In this document: positions 57,110 to 64,000 of the stretch, piece after piece
How the letters are laid out: every line of letters begins with the position of its first letter
How positions within the stretch are numbered: the first letter of the stretch is position 1
NCBI GenBank assembly: GCA_023701205.1
Contig: JAMPXJ010000003.1
Coordinates: 124,001 to 188,000 of the forward strand
From: Oligoflexia bacterium
GTDB taxonomy: Bacteria > Bdellovibrionota > UBA1018
Direction of reading: 5' to 3'
Length of the DNA: 64,000 nucleotides
Notes under the pieces: model-generated
Database searches by the model: none
Told to the model about the DNA's origin: nothing
The model's input: the letters and a program-made list of their open reading frames with translations, nothing else
Position numbers and translations under genes: made by a program

Positions 57110-58086
57110 CAGACACCTCCTGAAAGACTGAAGGTCCGGCCCAAGCGCATTGTAGCGGCTCTCTCGACCGCGTAAGCCGCTGCATAAAGATCTTCCACGC
57201 CGAGTCCGACGGACTTAAAGACGGTTACCTCTGCGTTTGTCCGTCTACCGGGTTCATTGCTGGCGAAGACCTGGCCGATTTCCGCTCGAATGAGTGAACG
57301 CGACAGCTTCCCGTGATTGAGGGGCTCCTTCACTTCGCTTGCCTCCAGTTCGCAGGCGGACGAAGAATCGAGGTAGATCCCGAGCCCGGGACGATCCATC
57401 AGTTGAATTTCCCTCATGCCTGGCCGGCAGGCGCCAATCGCGTTCACATGGCTTCCAGGGCGCAGGTGGTCGCTGGTCAGGAGATATTCCGTGCTAGCGG
57501 TGCAAGTGACCAGAATATCAGCGAGCCGGGCTACCTCCAGAGGCGACGGCCTCAGCTCGATCGGGAAATCGCTCAGCTCCTCGATCAGTCGCCTTCCTGG
57601 ACCCTCATCCCTGGCCCACAAGACGATTTTCCGAATAGGTCTGGTCCGCGTCAGGGCCAGGATGTGTTCGCGAGCTTGCCTTCCAGCGCCTAAAATACCC
57701 AATACCTTGGCGTCTGTTCGAGCCAAGGCTTCGGTAGCGGCGGCACTTACCGCTGCGGTCCTGAGTGCCGTAAGCGTCGATCCGTCCATGATGGCTCGGA
57801 TTTCTCCCGTCTCGCCATCGAGCAGGGTTACCGCACCCTGGTGAGGATTCAGGCCTCGTTTTCGATTGCGCGGAGCGAGGGCAACGGCTTTGTAGCCTAC
57901 TAGCGATCCGCTTCGCGCGGGCATGAATCCCAGAGCGATGCTCGGACCCGTTTCAACGACTTGGCGGGGAAAATTTTGAGTTTTATTCATGGCAAAATCT
58001 GTTAGCGCCATTCGCATCCGGGCTCGTAGATCATCCGGGTCAACGCAGGCTTTGAGATCATTTGCGCTTAAGACCAAGGTCTTCAT
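57109..58086 (-). CDS. Ornithine cyclodeaminase/mu-crystallin family protein
   Basis: A 325-residue NAD(P)-dependent enzyme. LGILGAGRQAREHILAL is the Rossmann motif, GLNPHQGAVTLLDGETGEIRAIMDGSTLTALRTAAVSAAAT the family core, and SHVNAIGACRPGMREI the C-terminal signature. Family members deaminate ornithine, reduce imines (iminosuccinate, pipeline intermediates) or make alanine. The exact reaction is not visible. It lies between the truncated aldo/keto reductase (four-base overlap) and the dehydratase (one-base overlap), so it is translationally coupled on both sides. Confidence 0.88.
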   Translation of the reverse strand: MKTLVLSANDLKACVDPDDLRARMRMALTDFAMNKTQNFPRQVVETGPSIALGFMPARSGSLVGYKAVALAPRNRKRGLNPHQGAVTLLDGETGEIRAIMDGSTLTALRTAAVSAAATEALARTDAKVLGILGAGRQAREHILALTRTRPIRKIVLWARDEGPGRRLIEELSDFPIELRPSPLEVARLADILVTCTASTEYLLTSDHLRPGSHVNAIGACRPGMREIQLMDRPGLGIYLDSSSACELEASEVKEPLNHGKLSRSLIRAEIGQVFASNEPGRRTNAEVTVFKSVGLGVEDLYAAAYAVERAATMRLGRTFSLSGGV

Positions 58087-58439
58087 AGTGCTCCTTTCTG
58101 CGCGGGCCGATCACAGCGTAGCCCGTTTCTGCTGTCACAAATTTCAAGGCACGAGCCATGGGGGTTTCCGACCTTAGTCCCCACCGTGACTTGCGAGCGA
58201 TAACTCAAGCCCTGTCCCTTCAGACATTGACCGAGGATTGCCTCGCTGGCGCCGCCTCGGTAAGATTTCGCCGTATCAAAACTGGAGATGCCGTAATCGC
58301 GGACCAGGCTCAAGAGTTCCGATGCGGTATTGGGGGCGTCTCCCTTGCCGACCAGATCAGGGAGACTCCCAATACCGGCGAAATTGCCGCACCCCAGGAT
58401 CAGGGCATCCTCCAATACTTCCGGGGATGCGTTCTCCAC
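58083..58439 (-). pseudogene. Truncated aldo/keto reductase (N-terminal third)
   Basis: A 118-residue frame starting at a GTG. LILGCGNFAGIGS, LSLVRDYGISSFDTAKSYRGGASEAILGQCL and QVTVGTKVGNPHG match the first 90 residues of an aldo/keto reductase, with the catalytic Asp/Tyr motif 'DTAxxYGxGxSE'. The normal enzyme has about 300 residues; the rest of the barrel is missing and the tail (LEICDSRNGL...) is unrelated. Yet the start overlaps the preceding stop by one base and the end overlaps the cyclodeaminase start by four. Probably a deletion remnant that keeps translational coupling. Confidence 0.65.
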
Positions 58440-58840
58440 TAGCGTTCGCCCCCTCTTAGGAATCCGACGAATGAGGCTACGAAGCTCTTCTGGCCTTTCA
58501 GGGTGACGAACCCGGCCAGTTGGCGATGGGTAGTGTCGAAGAACTTGGCTTCGTAATGGAAGATCAAGTCCTGAGGACGTGCGGAGTTCTTCGGAACGAA
58601 TAGATCGAACTGAAGCGAGTCGCCCTGGAGTTTGAGATTGGTGACATCGCCCGCGAAGTCGTTAGGTACGTCCATATGGCCTTTGAGATTGTCTGCCTCG
58701 TCCTTCTCGAGGGTTAGCACATCCACGAACTCTCGTTCGTCAAAGAAGAGATGGATGCCATAGGTGGCAGGAGGTGCGGCCGCCTGCACGGAGCCGGAGA
58801 TCACGGTAAGGGCCAGCAGTGTGGTTGTGAGAATTCTCAT
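58439..58840 (-). CDS. Small secreted protein of unknown family
   Basis: A 133-residue protein with a signal peptide (LTTTLLALTVISGSVQAAA). The mature 110 residues are beta-rich: YGIHLFFDEREFVDVLTLEKDEADNLKGHMDVPNDFAGDVTNLKLQGDSLQFDLFVPK and HRQLAGFVTLKGQKSFVASFVGFLR. This resembles small lipocalin-like or DUF-type periplasmic domains but I cannot name it. It leads the operon with the reductase fragment, cyclodeaminase and dehydratase, and diverges from the lysR gene. Confidence 0.7.
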   Translation of the reverse strand: MRILTTTLLALTVISGSVQAAAPPATYGIHLFFDEREFVDVLTLEKDEADNLKGHMDVPNDFAGDVTNLKLQGDSLQFDLFVPKNSARPQDLIFHYEAKFFDTTHRQLAGFVTLKGQKSFVASFVGFLRGGER

Positions 58841-58898
58841 AATACTGTCCTTTCTGAAGACGGTTATTGTTCTGCCTCTCAGTACCGCTGGTTTTTAA

Positions 58899-58932
58899 TT
58901 TCCAAAATGGAAAGTAAGTAAATTATAGTTAC
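58899..58932. promoter_or_regulatory. Candidate LysR-type operators in the divergent region
   Basis: Two inverted repeats lie just before lysR. TTTCCA-AAA-TGGAAA (58899-58913) is perfect. GTAA-ATTATAG-TTAC (58918-58932) has the T-N11-A layout typical of LysR boxes. They sit between lysR and the divergent operon led by the small secreted protein. Confidence 0.5.
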
Positions 58933-58936
58933 CTAT

Positions 58937-59815
58937 ATGGAAACAGAGCGTCTGAAGCAGTTTCGAGCCGTGGTCGATGCCGGAGGGCTCTTGAGGGCCA
59001 GTCAATTGCTGGGGATCTCCGGTGGAGGGCTTTCGAAGTCTTTGAAGGTCCTGGAGCGCGAGCTAGGGTATGCGCTCTTTCAGCAACGAGGAAAGGGCCT
59101 GGAGCTGACGGAGGACGGTCGAAGGCTCTATGAGAGGGTTCCGACGATATTAAGCACGGTCGAAGATTTGGCGCGCCTGAAAGAGGCGCCCCTGGGGGAA
59201 GCCTCGCTGCCGTTGAAGCTAGTTAGCTTCGAAGTCTTTACGACCTACTTCTTGGGGTCGATGCTCACGCGGGTCTTCCCAGGACGTTCGGTAGACGTGC
59301 GAGAGGCGATTCCGGGCCAAATGGAGAGCCTGATCGCTGAAGGCCAGGGGGATCTTGGAATCACTTACTTGCCCATTCCTCATGCCGGGGTCGATTTCGT
59401 GAAGGTGGGAAGGGTGAGAATGGGGGTTTTCGGCCAGAAGAAAGCCTGGAGGTCTCCTGCCATCGAGGAACTCCCGTTCGCCGTGCCGATCCAGCCGATC
59501 CACGGCGCCCCGTCCGGGGTTCAGGGACTCGACGGCTGGCCCGATCACCTTTTCCCAAGGAAAGTGCTCTTCCGAGTGGAAATGATGGAAACTGCGCTTC
59601 AGATCGCGCGCTCAGGAGGTGCCTTGGTTTTTGTCCCGGAGTTCGTCGCCCGCCTGGCAAACAAACAGGCGGCGTCCGGGGTTCAGTTGGACGAGTTCCC
59701 GTTACCCACTGGATTCAAGCTCGTCTTCCGGGATGTCTTCTTGATTCAAAGGCGGGGTTATGAGGAGTCAGCAATCGTTCGCAAGCTGGCCCGAGCGATC
59801 CGCGAGCTGCGGTGA
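58937..59815 (+). CDS. LysR-family transcriptional regulator
   Basis: A 292-residue LTTR. The N-terminal winged HTH reads RLKQFRAVVDAGGLLRASQLLGISGGGLSKSLKVLERELGYALFQQRGKGLELTEDGRRLYERV, with the usual 'AS..L.....lS..i..LE..LG..LF.R' order. A periplasmic-binding-protein-like co-inducer domain follows. Some conserved HTH positions are altered (GGGLSKSL for qpavSrqI). LTTRs commonly control the divergent neighbour, here the secreted-protein/cyclodeaminase/dehydratase operon. An inducer is probably an amino acid, but that is a guess. Confidence 0.9.
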   Translation: METERLKQFRAVVDAGGLLRASQLLGISGGGLSKSLKVLERELGYALFQQRGKGLELTEDGRRLYERVPTILSTVEDLARLKEAPLGEASLPLKLVSFEVFTTYFLGSMLTRVFPGRSVDVREAIPGQMESLIAEGQGDLGITYLPIPHAGVDFVKVGRVRMGVFGQKKAWRSPAIEELPFAVPIQPIHGAPSGVQGLDGWPDHLFPRKVLFRVEMMETALQIARSGGALVFVPEFVARLANKQAASGVQLDEFPLPTGFKLVFRDVFLIQRRGYEESAIVRKLARAIRELR

Positions 59816-59867
59816 GCGCTCGGCTTCGCCACGATCACGGACCGTCCGTTGGTAACAACAGGGAGAA

Positions 59868-59900
59868 ACCAGTGGGCACGACAGGTTCATGCCCACTGGT
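59868..59900. terminator. Hairpin between the convergent lysR and M56 genes
   Basis: ACCAGTGGGCA and TGCCCACTGGT form a perfect 11-base-pair stem with an 11-base loop. Its position between two convergent stops suggests a bidirectional terminator, although no T-run follows on either strand. Confidence 0.5.
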
Positions 59901-59909
59901 CGATACCGG

Positions 59910-61511
59910 CTACTGTACGGACTCGGGATTCTTCATGATGATCACCGCCGCCATGACTTTGGAGAGGTAAGTCGGTTGGCTCGAAAAGCCCGCACGCACC
60001 AGAGTCCAGGCATCCCGTGATCCTGTTTGATCGATGAGCTTCTGGACTTCAGTCTCACCGTGTCCGTATCCGAGGATCGAGAGCAGCCAGTCGTCGAACA
60101 GAAGCTTTCCCGCCTTGAGATAACGCATGGCTGCATCTGTCTCTAGTTCAACATTCATGCGCTCATCGACATGGTCATCAACCCGCAGCCCATAGTTTCT
60201 CGCAGTGGACTTGATAAACATCCAGAGACCAGCACCCCATGCTGCGTTCGAGGACTGTTCCAGGTTCCGGTAGCCCGATTCCATGATCGGAATGGCAGCG
60301 ATCTCAGGCGGCATCTGGTAGTCTTTGATTTTGCCCTCCACCAACGGACGGTAATTCTGCATGCGCTCCAGTGATTTTCTCATGTACTTACGACCTTCTG
60401 GAGTCCCGACGTAGCGGTTCAGCTCCTTCAGCACGAGGTCGTTCACAACGATGGGAAAGTCGGTTTCAGTTCTGGCTTTGGCCGCCATGAGCTGAGCTTC
60501 GCTCAACGATACCCGGCGATCCTCCACCAAGTTCTGGGACGCATAAGCTGTCGTAGCCATAAGCGCAACAACGACGGTTCCGACGGCCCAGTTGATCGAC
60601 CGGGCATTCCAAATCGGCTTTGATGAAAACATGCGTTCGATTCTCCTCTTGAGTAGATTGCGTTCCACCAGAAACACAAGCCCTGTTGCGCAGGCAGGGT
60701 TGTGTTCCTTGTGGAGCGCGGATTGAGCTACCTCGATCAGGCAGCGTGCATATTGCTGAGACTTGACCTTGTTTCGGCCGAGCAAGGACTCGTCACAAGC
60801 AAACTCTTGAATCTGTGAAAGCCATCGACTCCAGAGGTGAATGACTGGGTTAGGGGCACAAATGATCCTGAGCGCGCAGAGTGGGTAGACCCAGAGCGTA
60901 TCTGACTGCCGATGATGCTGGAGCTCATGGGCCAGTGAGATTCTATAATCCGAGGCGCGGGAAAGAAGGGGGCTGGGTATGACCACCTCGGCCCGGAATG
61001 GGAGCCAATATGAGAATGGAACTCGGATGTGGTCATTGGCGCGGACAGCCACTCGGCCGATCCTTCGAACCAGATACGAGCTGCGATGAATGATTCTGAG
61101 TGAGTGAACGTCCTTTCCAAGACGAAACATGCCCACCATTGCCACTAGCGCAAAGATGCTAAGCATGAGGAAAGCGGCTAGATCAGCTTCGATCGCACGA
61201 GCTCCCGACGGTGAGGGAAGAGCGATGAATCCCCCACGACCCAAATAGTCTTCCGAGAATGTCTTGATGGACGGAGCGGACCAGATCTTTGCGGTTGGTT
61301 GGAAGATCTCACCCTTGGGGAAGGCGGGCTGAAGGATCGTAATGCCCACGATCGAAGCCAGCAGGGCGTAATGAAGCGATAGTTGCTGGCGTGAGCTGAA
61401 CAGGCGATGGGATCTCTTCATAGTCGCGTCACTGAGGCGGAGAACGACGTAGGCGAAGGCGAGCAGCAGATTCAGTGAGAAATACGAGGTAAGGAGCTGC
61501 GCGAAGGTCAT
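59910..61511 (-). CDS. BlaR1-like M56 metalloprotease fused to an MltD-like lytic transglycosylase
   Basis: 533 residues. Four membrane helices (about 5-25, 44-62, 108-129, 305-324) enclose an M56 domain with HELQH (195-199) and the downstream QEFACDESLL ligand region, the BlaR1/MecR1 arrangement. Where BlaR1 has its penicillin-binding sensor, this protein has a periplasmic soluble-lytic-transglycosylase domain (about 355-500). It reads MPPEIAAIPIMESGYRN with catalytic Glu411, AAWGAGLWMFIKSTARNYGL, VDERMNVELETDAAMRYLK and a GYGHGE end motif. Both catalytic sites look intact. It probably senses or processes peptidoglycan and cleaves the BlaI-type repressor encoded just upstream (four-base overlap). 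Confidence 0.88.
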   Translation of the reverse strand: MTFAQLLTSYFSLNLLLAFAYVVLRLSDATMKRSHRLFSSRQQLSLHYALLASIVGITILQPAFPKGEIFQPTAKIWSAPSIKTFSEDYLGRGGFIALPSPSGARAIEADLAAFLMLSIFALVAMVGMFRLGKDVHSLRIIHRSSYLVRRIGRVAVRANDHIRVPFSYWLPFRAEVVIPSPLLSRASDYRISLAHELQHHRQSDTLWVYPLCALRIICAPNPVIHLWSRWLSQIQEFACDESLLGRNKVKSQQYARCLIEVAQSALHKEHNPACATGLVFLVERNLLKRRIERMFSSKPIWNARSINWAVGTVVVALMATTAYASQNLVEDRRVSLSEAQLMAAKARTETDFPIVVNDLVLKELNRYVGTPEGRKYMRKSLERMQNYRPLVEGKIKDYQMPPEIAAIPIMESGYRNLEQSSNAAWGAGLWMFIKSTARNYGLRVDDHVDERMNVELETDAAMRYLKAGKLLFDDWLLSILGYGHGETEVQKLIDQTGSRDAWTLVRAGFSSQPTYLSKVMAAVIIMKNPESVQ

Positions 61512-61906
61512 TTCCCATCTCCTGATTTGGAGAGAAGCCGCCTCAGCTCATCGAGGTCGGCGTCGGTGACTTCCATCGTGTTGAGGAGCTGCTTGACCAG
61601 AGCAACGGGAGTCCCATCGAAAACCCGATCCACGACGTGCCTGACGGTTTTGGCCTCATAATCCGATTTCTTCAGCAAGGGGATGTAGGTATGTCCCCGA
61701 CCTTCTTTGCGGGCTTTGAGGATTCCCTTCTGCTCCAGGATTCTTAAAATGGTGGAAACCGAGGTGTAAGCGAGCGCTCGACTTTTCGGCAGTTGTTCAA
61801 GCACCTCCGCAACCGATCCTTCTCCGATCCGCCATAGAATCGTCATCAACTCCAGTTCCACATCGGTCAGGAGTTTCTCCCCTGAGTTGTACTTCGGCTT
61901 CTTCAC
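61508..61906 (-). CDS. BlaI/MecI-family transcriptional repressor
   Basis: A 132-residue protein from a GTG at 61906. LTDVELELMTILWRIGEGSVAEVLEQLPKSRALAYTSVSTILRILEQKGILKARKEGRGHTYIPLL is the winged-helix domain of the Penicillinase_R family, with the AYTTV-type recognition helix (AYTSVSTIL). The C-terminal dimer helices contain the region cleaved in BlaI by BlaR1. Two identical inverted repeats cover its own likely promoter, indicating autorepression. Its partner is the M56-transglycosylase protein. No beta-lactamase gene is nearby. Confidence 0.92.
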   Translation of the reverse strand: MKKPKYNSGEKLLTDVELELMTILWRIGEGSVAEVLEQLPKSRALAYTSVSTILRILEQKGILKARKEGRGHTYIPLLKKSDYEAKTVRHVVDRVFDGTPVALVKQLLNTMEVTDADLDELRRLLSKSGDGK

Positions 61907-61930
61907 GGATGTCCCCCCTCGTTGCCTCTG

Positions 61931-61959
61931 AGGCTAACTAAGTATTTAGTTGATTGCAA
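61931..61959 (-). promoter_or_regulatory. Candidate blaI-type promoter overlapped by its operators
   Basis: On the minus strand TTGCAA (61959-61954) and TAGCCT (61936-61931) are 17 bases apart. Operator 1 fills the spacer and operator 2 reaches into the -35, so repressor binding would block the polymerase. Both hexamers are imperfect. Confidence 0.45.
61936..61951. promoter_or_regulatory. BlaI-type operator 1
   Basis: AACTAA-GTAT-TTAGTT, a perfect inverted repeat about 30 bases upstream of the repressor gene start. Confidence 0.75.
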
Positions 61960-61973
61960 CTAAAACGTTAGTT
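61958..61973. promoter_or_regulatory. BlaI-type operator 2
   Basis: AACTAA-AACG-TTAGTT, with the same arms as operator 1 and a centre-to-centre distance of 22 bases, about two helix turns. Confidence 0.75.
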
Positions 61974-61991
61974 AATCAAAGAGGCCGAGTA

Positions 61992-62020
61992 TTGACGCTA
62001 GGCATCCAGACTAGTACATG
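61992..62020 (+). promoter_or_regulatory. Candidate promoter of the subtilase gene
   Basis: TTGACG (61992-61997) and TACATG (62015-62020) have a 17-base spacer. The -35 starts 18 bases past operator 2, so control by the BlaI-type repressor is possible but not as direct as for the repressor gene itself. Confidence 0.4.
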
Positions 62021-62042
62021 CCTGCTCCAAGTGGGGTATCTC

Positions 62043-63245
62043 GTGCGCATTTTCGATAATCGCGGCATCGCTCTTCATATCGCTCTCCTGGCATTCATGC
62101 CTGTCGCTTACGGCGCGAACCCAATCCCGTTTCTCCAGCCGAATGACCCTTTCCTCGAGCGGCAGAACTATCTCAAGGAACTGATGGTTCCGGCCGCGTG
62201 GAAGTTTTCTCAAGGCGAAGGCGTAGTAGTAGCCGTGATGGACAGCGGTTTCTCGGAAAACGCGACGGATCTTTCCGGCGCGTTTCTTTCGGATGAGTTT
62301 GTCCTGGAGGGCGTGACTCCTGACCCTCTGTGCCCGGGGCATGGTTCGCTGGTGAGCTCGATGCTTGCGGCCCGGATGGACGATGGAGTCGGCATCGCGG
62401 GGATCGCCCCGAAAGCCAGGATTCTCAAAATCAAGCTGGGCTGTCCCAAGTGGCTCGCCCTGCGAAGCCCTACGCTGGAGGATCAGGTCAAACTCCACCG
62501 AGAATACATTCAGAATCTACTTTTGCAGGGAGCGGACGCGATCCGCTGGGCTGTCCGGAAGGGTGCCCAAGTGATCAATATGAGCTTCACGGTCTCGTAT
62601 TTCGTGAACGGGAAGTATGAGCTCGATGGATTGGAGGCTGAGCTGGTGGTGTTTCATGCGGCTATCGCGGAGGCCAGGGCCGCTGGCGTGGTAACCGTTG
62701 CTGCCGCCGGAAACTGGAGTGGCGGCTGGGACAACGCCAAAGGCGAGTGGTTCTCTGTGTCTGATCAGGGCAAGGTCGCGCTTCCGGCGGCTTTCCCTGA
62801 GGTGATCAGCGCGGGCTGCGTTTGCGCTGATCAGCAGTGCGGTCGGGTGTCGTCGATTCCAGCGATCCCCGGAATGCCCGAGACTCAGTTCAAGCTCATG
62901 AAGCAAGGTCACCATTACGGGGATCGGCTGGACTTTGTCGTCCCTTGTGACGGGATGCCCGCGTCCCAAAATCAGGACGGAAGTTATGATTTTTATGCCC
63001 TCGGGGGAACTTCTCATGCAGCCCCGGAAGTCTCCGGCGTGGTAGCGCTGATGTTGAGCGTGAATCCGGCTCTGAGACCCGACGAGGTCAAGGAAATCCT
63101 CGCCAGGACCTCGACGGATCTCATGACGCCTAGATTTGACGTTTACACGGGCTTCGGAAAGCTCAATGCCTATCGAGCGGTCCAGGAGGCGATCGCTGCC
63201 CCAACTCCATCTAACGCACGAGCTTCTTCGCGTCCGGCGTTTTAA
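62043..63245 (+). CDS. Secreted subtilisin-like serine protease (S8)
   Basis: About 400 residues from a GTG at 62043, chosen because it directly precedes a signal peptide (GIALHIALLAFMPVAYGAN); the frame runs further upstream into the operators. The catalytic triad is visible: VVVAVMDSGFS (Asp67), CPGHGSLVSSMLAARMD (His100) and GGTSHAAPEVSGVVALML (Ser324), plus the oxyanion Asn in AAAGNWSG (about 224). There is no long propeptide: the catalytic domain begins about 40 residues after the signal, so activation may differ. Several Cys suggest disulfides. It diverges from the BlaI/M56-transglycosylase pair. Confidence 0.9.
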   Translation: MRIFDNRGIALHIALLAFMPVAYGANPIPFLQPNDPFLERQNYLKELMVPAAWKFSQGEGVVVAVMDSGFSENATDLSGAFLSDEFVLEGVTPDPLCPGHGSLVSSMLAARMDDGVGIAGIAPKARILKIKLGCPKWLALRSPTLEDQVKLHREYIQNLLLQGADAIRWAVRKGAQVINMSFTVSYFVNGKYELDGLEAELVVFHAAIAEARAAGVVTVAAAGNWSGGWDNAKGEWFSVSDQGKVALPAAFPEVISAGCVCADQQCGRVSSIPAIPGMPETQFKLMKQGHHYGDRLDFVVPCDGMPASQNQDGSYDFYALGGTSHAAPEVSGVVALMLSVNPALRPDEVKEILARTSTDLMTPRFDVYTGFGKLNAYRAVQEAIAAPTPSNARASSRPAF

Positions 63246-63307
63246 GTCGGAGATTTTTATTTCCGGCACTCCCGTCCTGAATCATACTTCTGGATGAGAG
63301 GTGGAAT

Positions 63308-64000
63308 ATGGCTGAGAAGGTCCTGGATGGCGTGACGAGCCAGGTGGCGGCGGGTACGCTGCTCGTGAAGGAAAACGACGTTTCCCGCAAGATGTACATC
63401 ATCAAGAAGGGCAAGGTCCGGGTATTCAAGCATTACCTCGGGCAGCGCGTGACGCTCGCGATCCTCGGCGAAGGCGAGGTCTTCGGCGAGCTGAGCTTCT
63501 TCGATGCCGAGCCGCGCTCGGCCTCCGTCGAGGCACTGACGGACCTTTCGGTGATCGAGATCGACGGCGCGGTCGCCCGCGGCCAGATCTCGGCGCTGCC
63601 GGACTGGATCTTTCCGCTCTTCAGGACGGTTTTCCACCGCTTTCGCGAGGCGGACCGCAAGCTCACGGTGCTTCAGAGCATGAACGAGTACCAGAAGAAG
63701 AGCTTCAAGACCGACGCGGTCGCCCAGAACATCTACCATGAGCTGCATCGCTTCCTGAAGGCGCTCACGATCGTCTTTGACCGCGAGGTCAAGGCGGGTT
63801 CGGCGCCTTCGGAGCTGATTTACAAGGAGCTCGATGAGATTCTCGGGAACCGGATCCTCGGGCTTCGCGTTTTCTGGCGGGTGCTCAAGGAGTTCGACTT
63901 CATGGACAACGAGAAGGAGGAGCTTGAGGGCAAAGTCCTGCTCAATCGCAAGGCGATCGAGGAACTGACCAGCTATCTCACGGGCGAGATCCAGTCCGGC
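63308..64000 (+). CDS. Cyclic-nucleotide-binding-domain protein (3' end outside window)
   Basis: The frame from the ATG at 63308 stays open to the window end (231 residues seen). The N-terminal 115 residues are a cNMP-binding domain: AGTLLVKENDVSRKMYIIKKGKVRVFK and LGEGEVFGELSFFDAEPRSASVEALTDLSVIEID, with the phosphate-binding cassette FGELSFFDAEPRSAS. After it comes a helical region, not the immediate Crp-type HTH, so it may be a cNMP-responsive effector rather than a classic Crp. The C-terminus is unseen. A GAGAGGTGGA region upstream serves as the ribosome-binding site. Confidence 0.85.
   Translation, partial: MAEKVLDGVTSQVAAGTLLVKENDVSRKMYIIKKGKVRVFKHYLGQRVTLAILGEGEVFGELSFFDAEPRSASVEALTDLSVIEIDGAVARGQISALPDWIFPLFRTVFHRFREADRKLTVLQSMNEYQKKSFKTDAVAQNIYHELHRFLKALTIVFDREVKAGSAPSELIYKELDEILGNRILGLRVFWRVLKEFDFMDNEKEELEGKVLLNRKAIEELTSYLTGEIQSG

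Noticed and set aside
61508..61906. Beta-lactam resistance locus
   Set aside because: BlaI and an M56 protein are present but there is no beta-lactamase or penicillin-binding protein, and the sensor domain is a transglycosylase.

Overview
The window looks like a chromosomal segment of a GC-rich Gram-negative bacterium. It carries a TonB-dependent receptor with TonB, RseP, several lipobox proteins, outer-membrane barrels, GroES/GroEL and a ribosomal/lipid core cluster. A PHB-type PhaR regulator, a CFI-box C-terminal motif protein, a PilZ protein and a cyclic-nucleotide-binding protein suggest a delta-proteobacterial or Bdellovibrionota/Oligoflexia-like lineage. That placement is an inference; there is no 16S rRNA in the window.

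Layout. 1-1.6 kb: an AT-richer unrecognised gene cut by the window edge, next to the remains of an IS4-type transposase. 1.6-9.4 kb: membrane and envelope genes (NAD sugar epimerase, a WecA-like transferase fused to a degenerate GGDEF domain, a LemA/TPM operon, a BtuB-like receptor plus TonB). 9.6-22.7 kb: a long co-directional core cluster, rpsB-tsf-pyrH-frr-uppS-cdsA-rseP-tsaB-EamA-pssA-asd, two surface proteins and truA, followed by tig. 24-29 kb: PilZ, MscS, a membrane-anchored DUF1460 enzyme with a histone-like basic tail, and a parAB operon with five copies of an 18-20 bp palindrome that I read as its centromere. 29-34.6 kb: a leftward run holding an ABC-2 exporter and three secreted proteins. 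34.7-44.2 kb: a TPR/winged-helix regulator, a RAYT transposase, tRNA-Phe, a PD40-M28-PDZ lipoprotein, groESL, hslO, an outer-membrane protein and phaR. 44.6-55.9 kb: a TPR lipoprotein, a LolB-like lipoprotein, a complete five-gene Dpp/Opp peptide importer and two unknown genes ending in a large coiled-coil protein, then tRNA-Leu. 56-60 kb: a LysR-linked operon of a threonine-dehydratase-like enzyme, an ornithine-cyclodeaminase-like enzyme, a truncated aldo/keto reductase and a small secreted protein. 60-63.2 kb: BlaI repressor, M56 protease fused to a lytic transglycosylase, and a divergent subtilase. The window ends inside a cyclic-nucleotide-binding protein gene.

The two most interesting systems are these. 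(1) At 59.9-63.2 kb, the usual beta-lactam sensor domain of a BlaR1-like protein is replaced by an MltD-like lytic transglycosylase domain with its catalytic Glu in place. The partner BlaI gene has two identical AACTAA-N4-TTAGTT operators placed over its own likely promoter, and a secreted subtilase gene diverges from the same region. This looks like a peptidoglycan-status sensor with a protease output. (2) At 26.9-29.1 kb, a parAB locus has a non-canonical centromere, CGGTCGCCGCGGCGACCG, with copies upstream of and inside parA.
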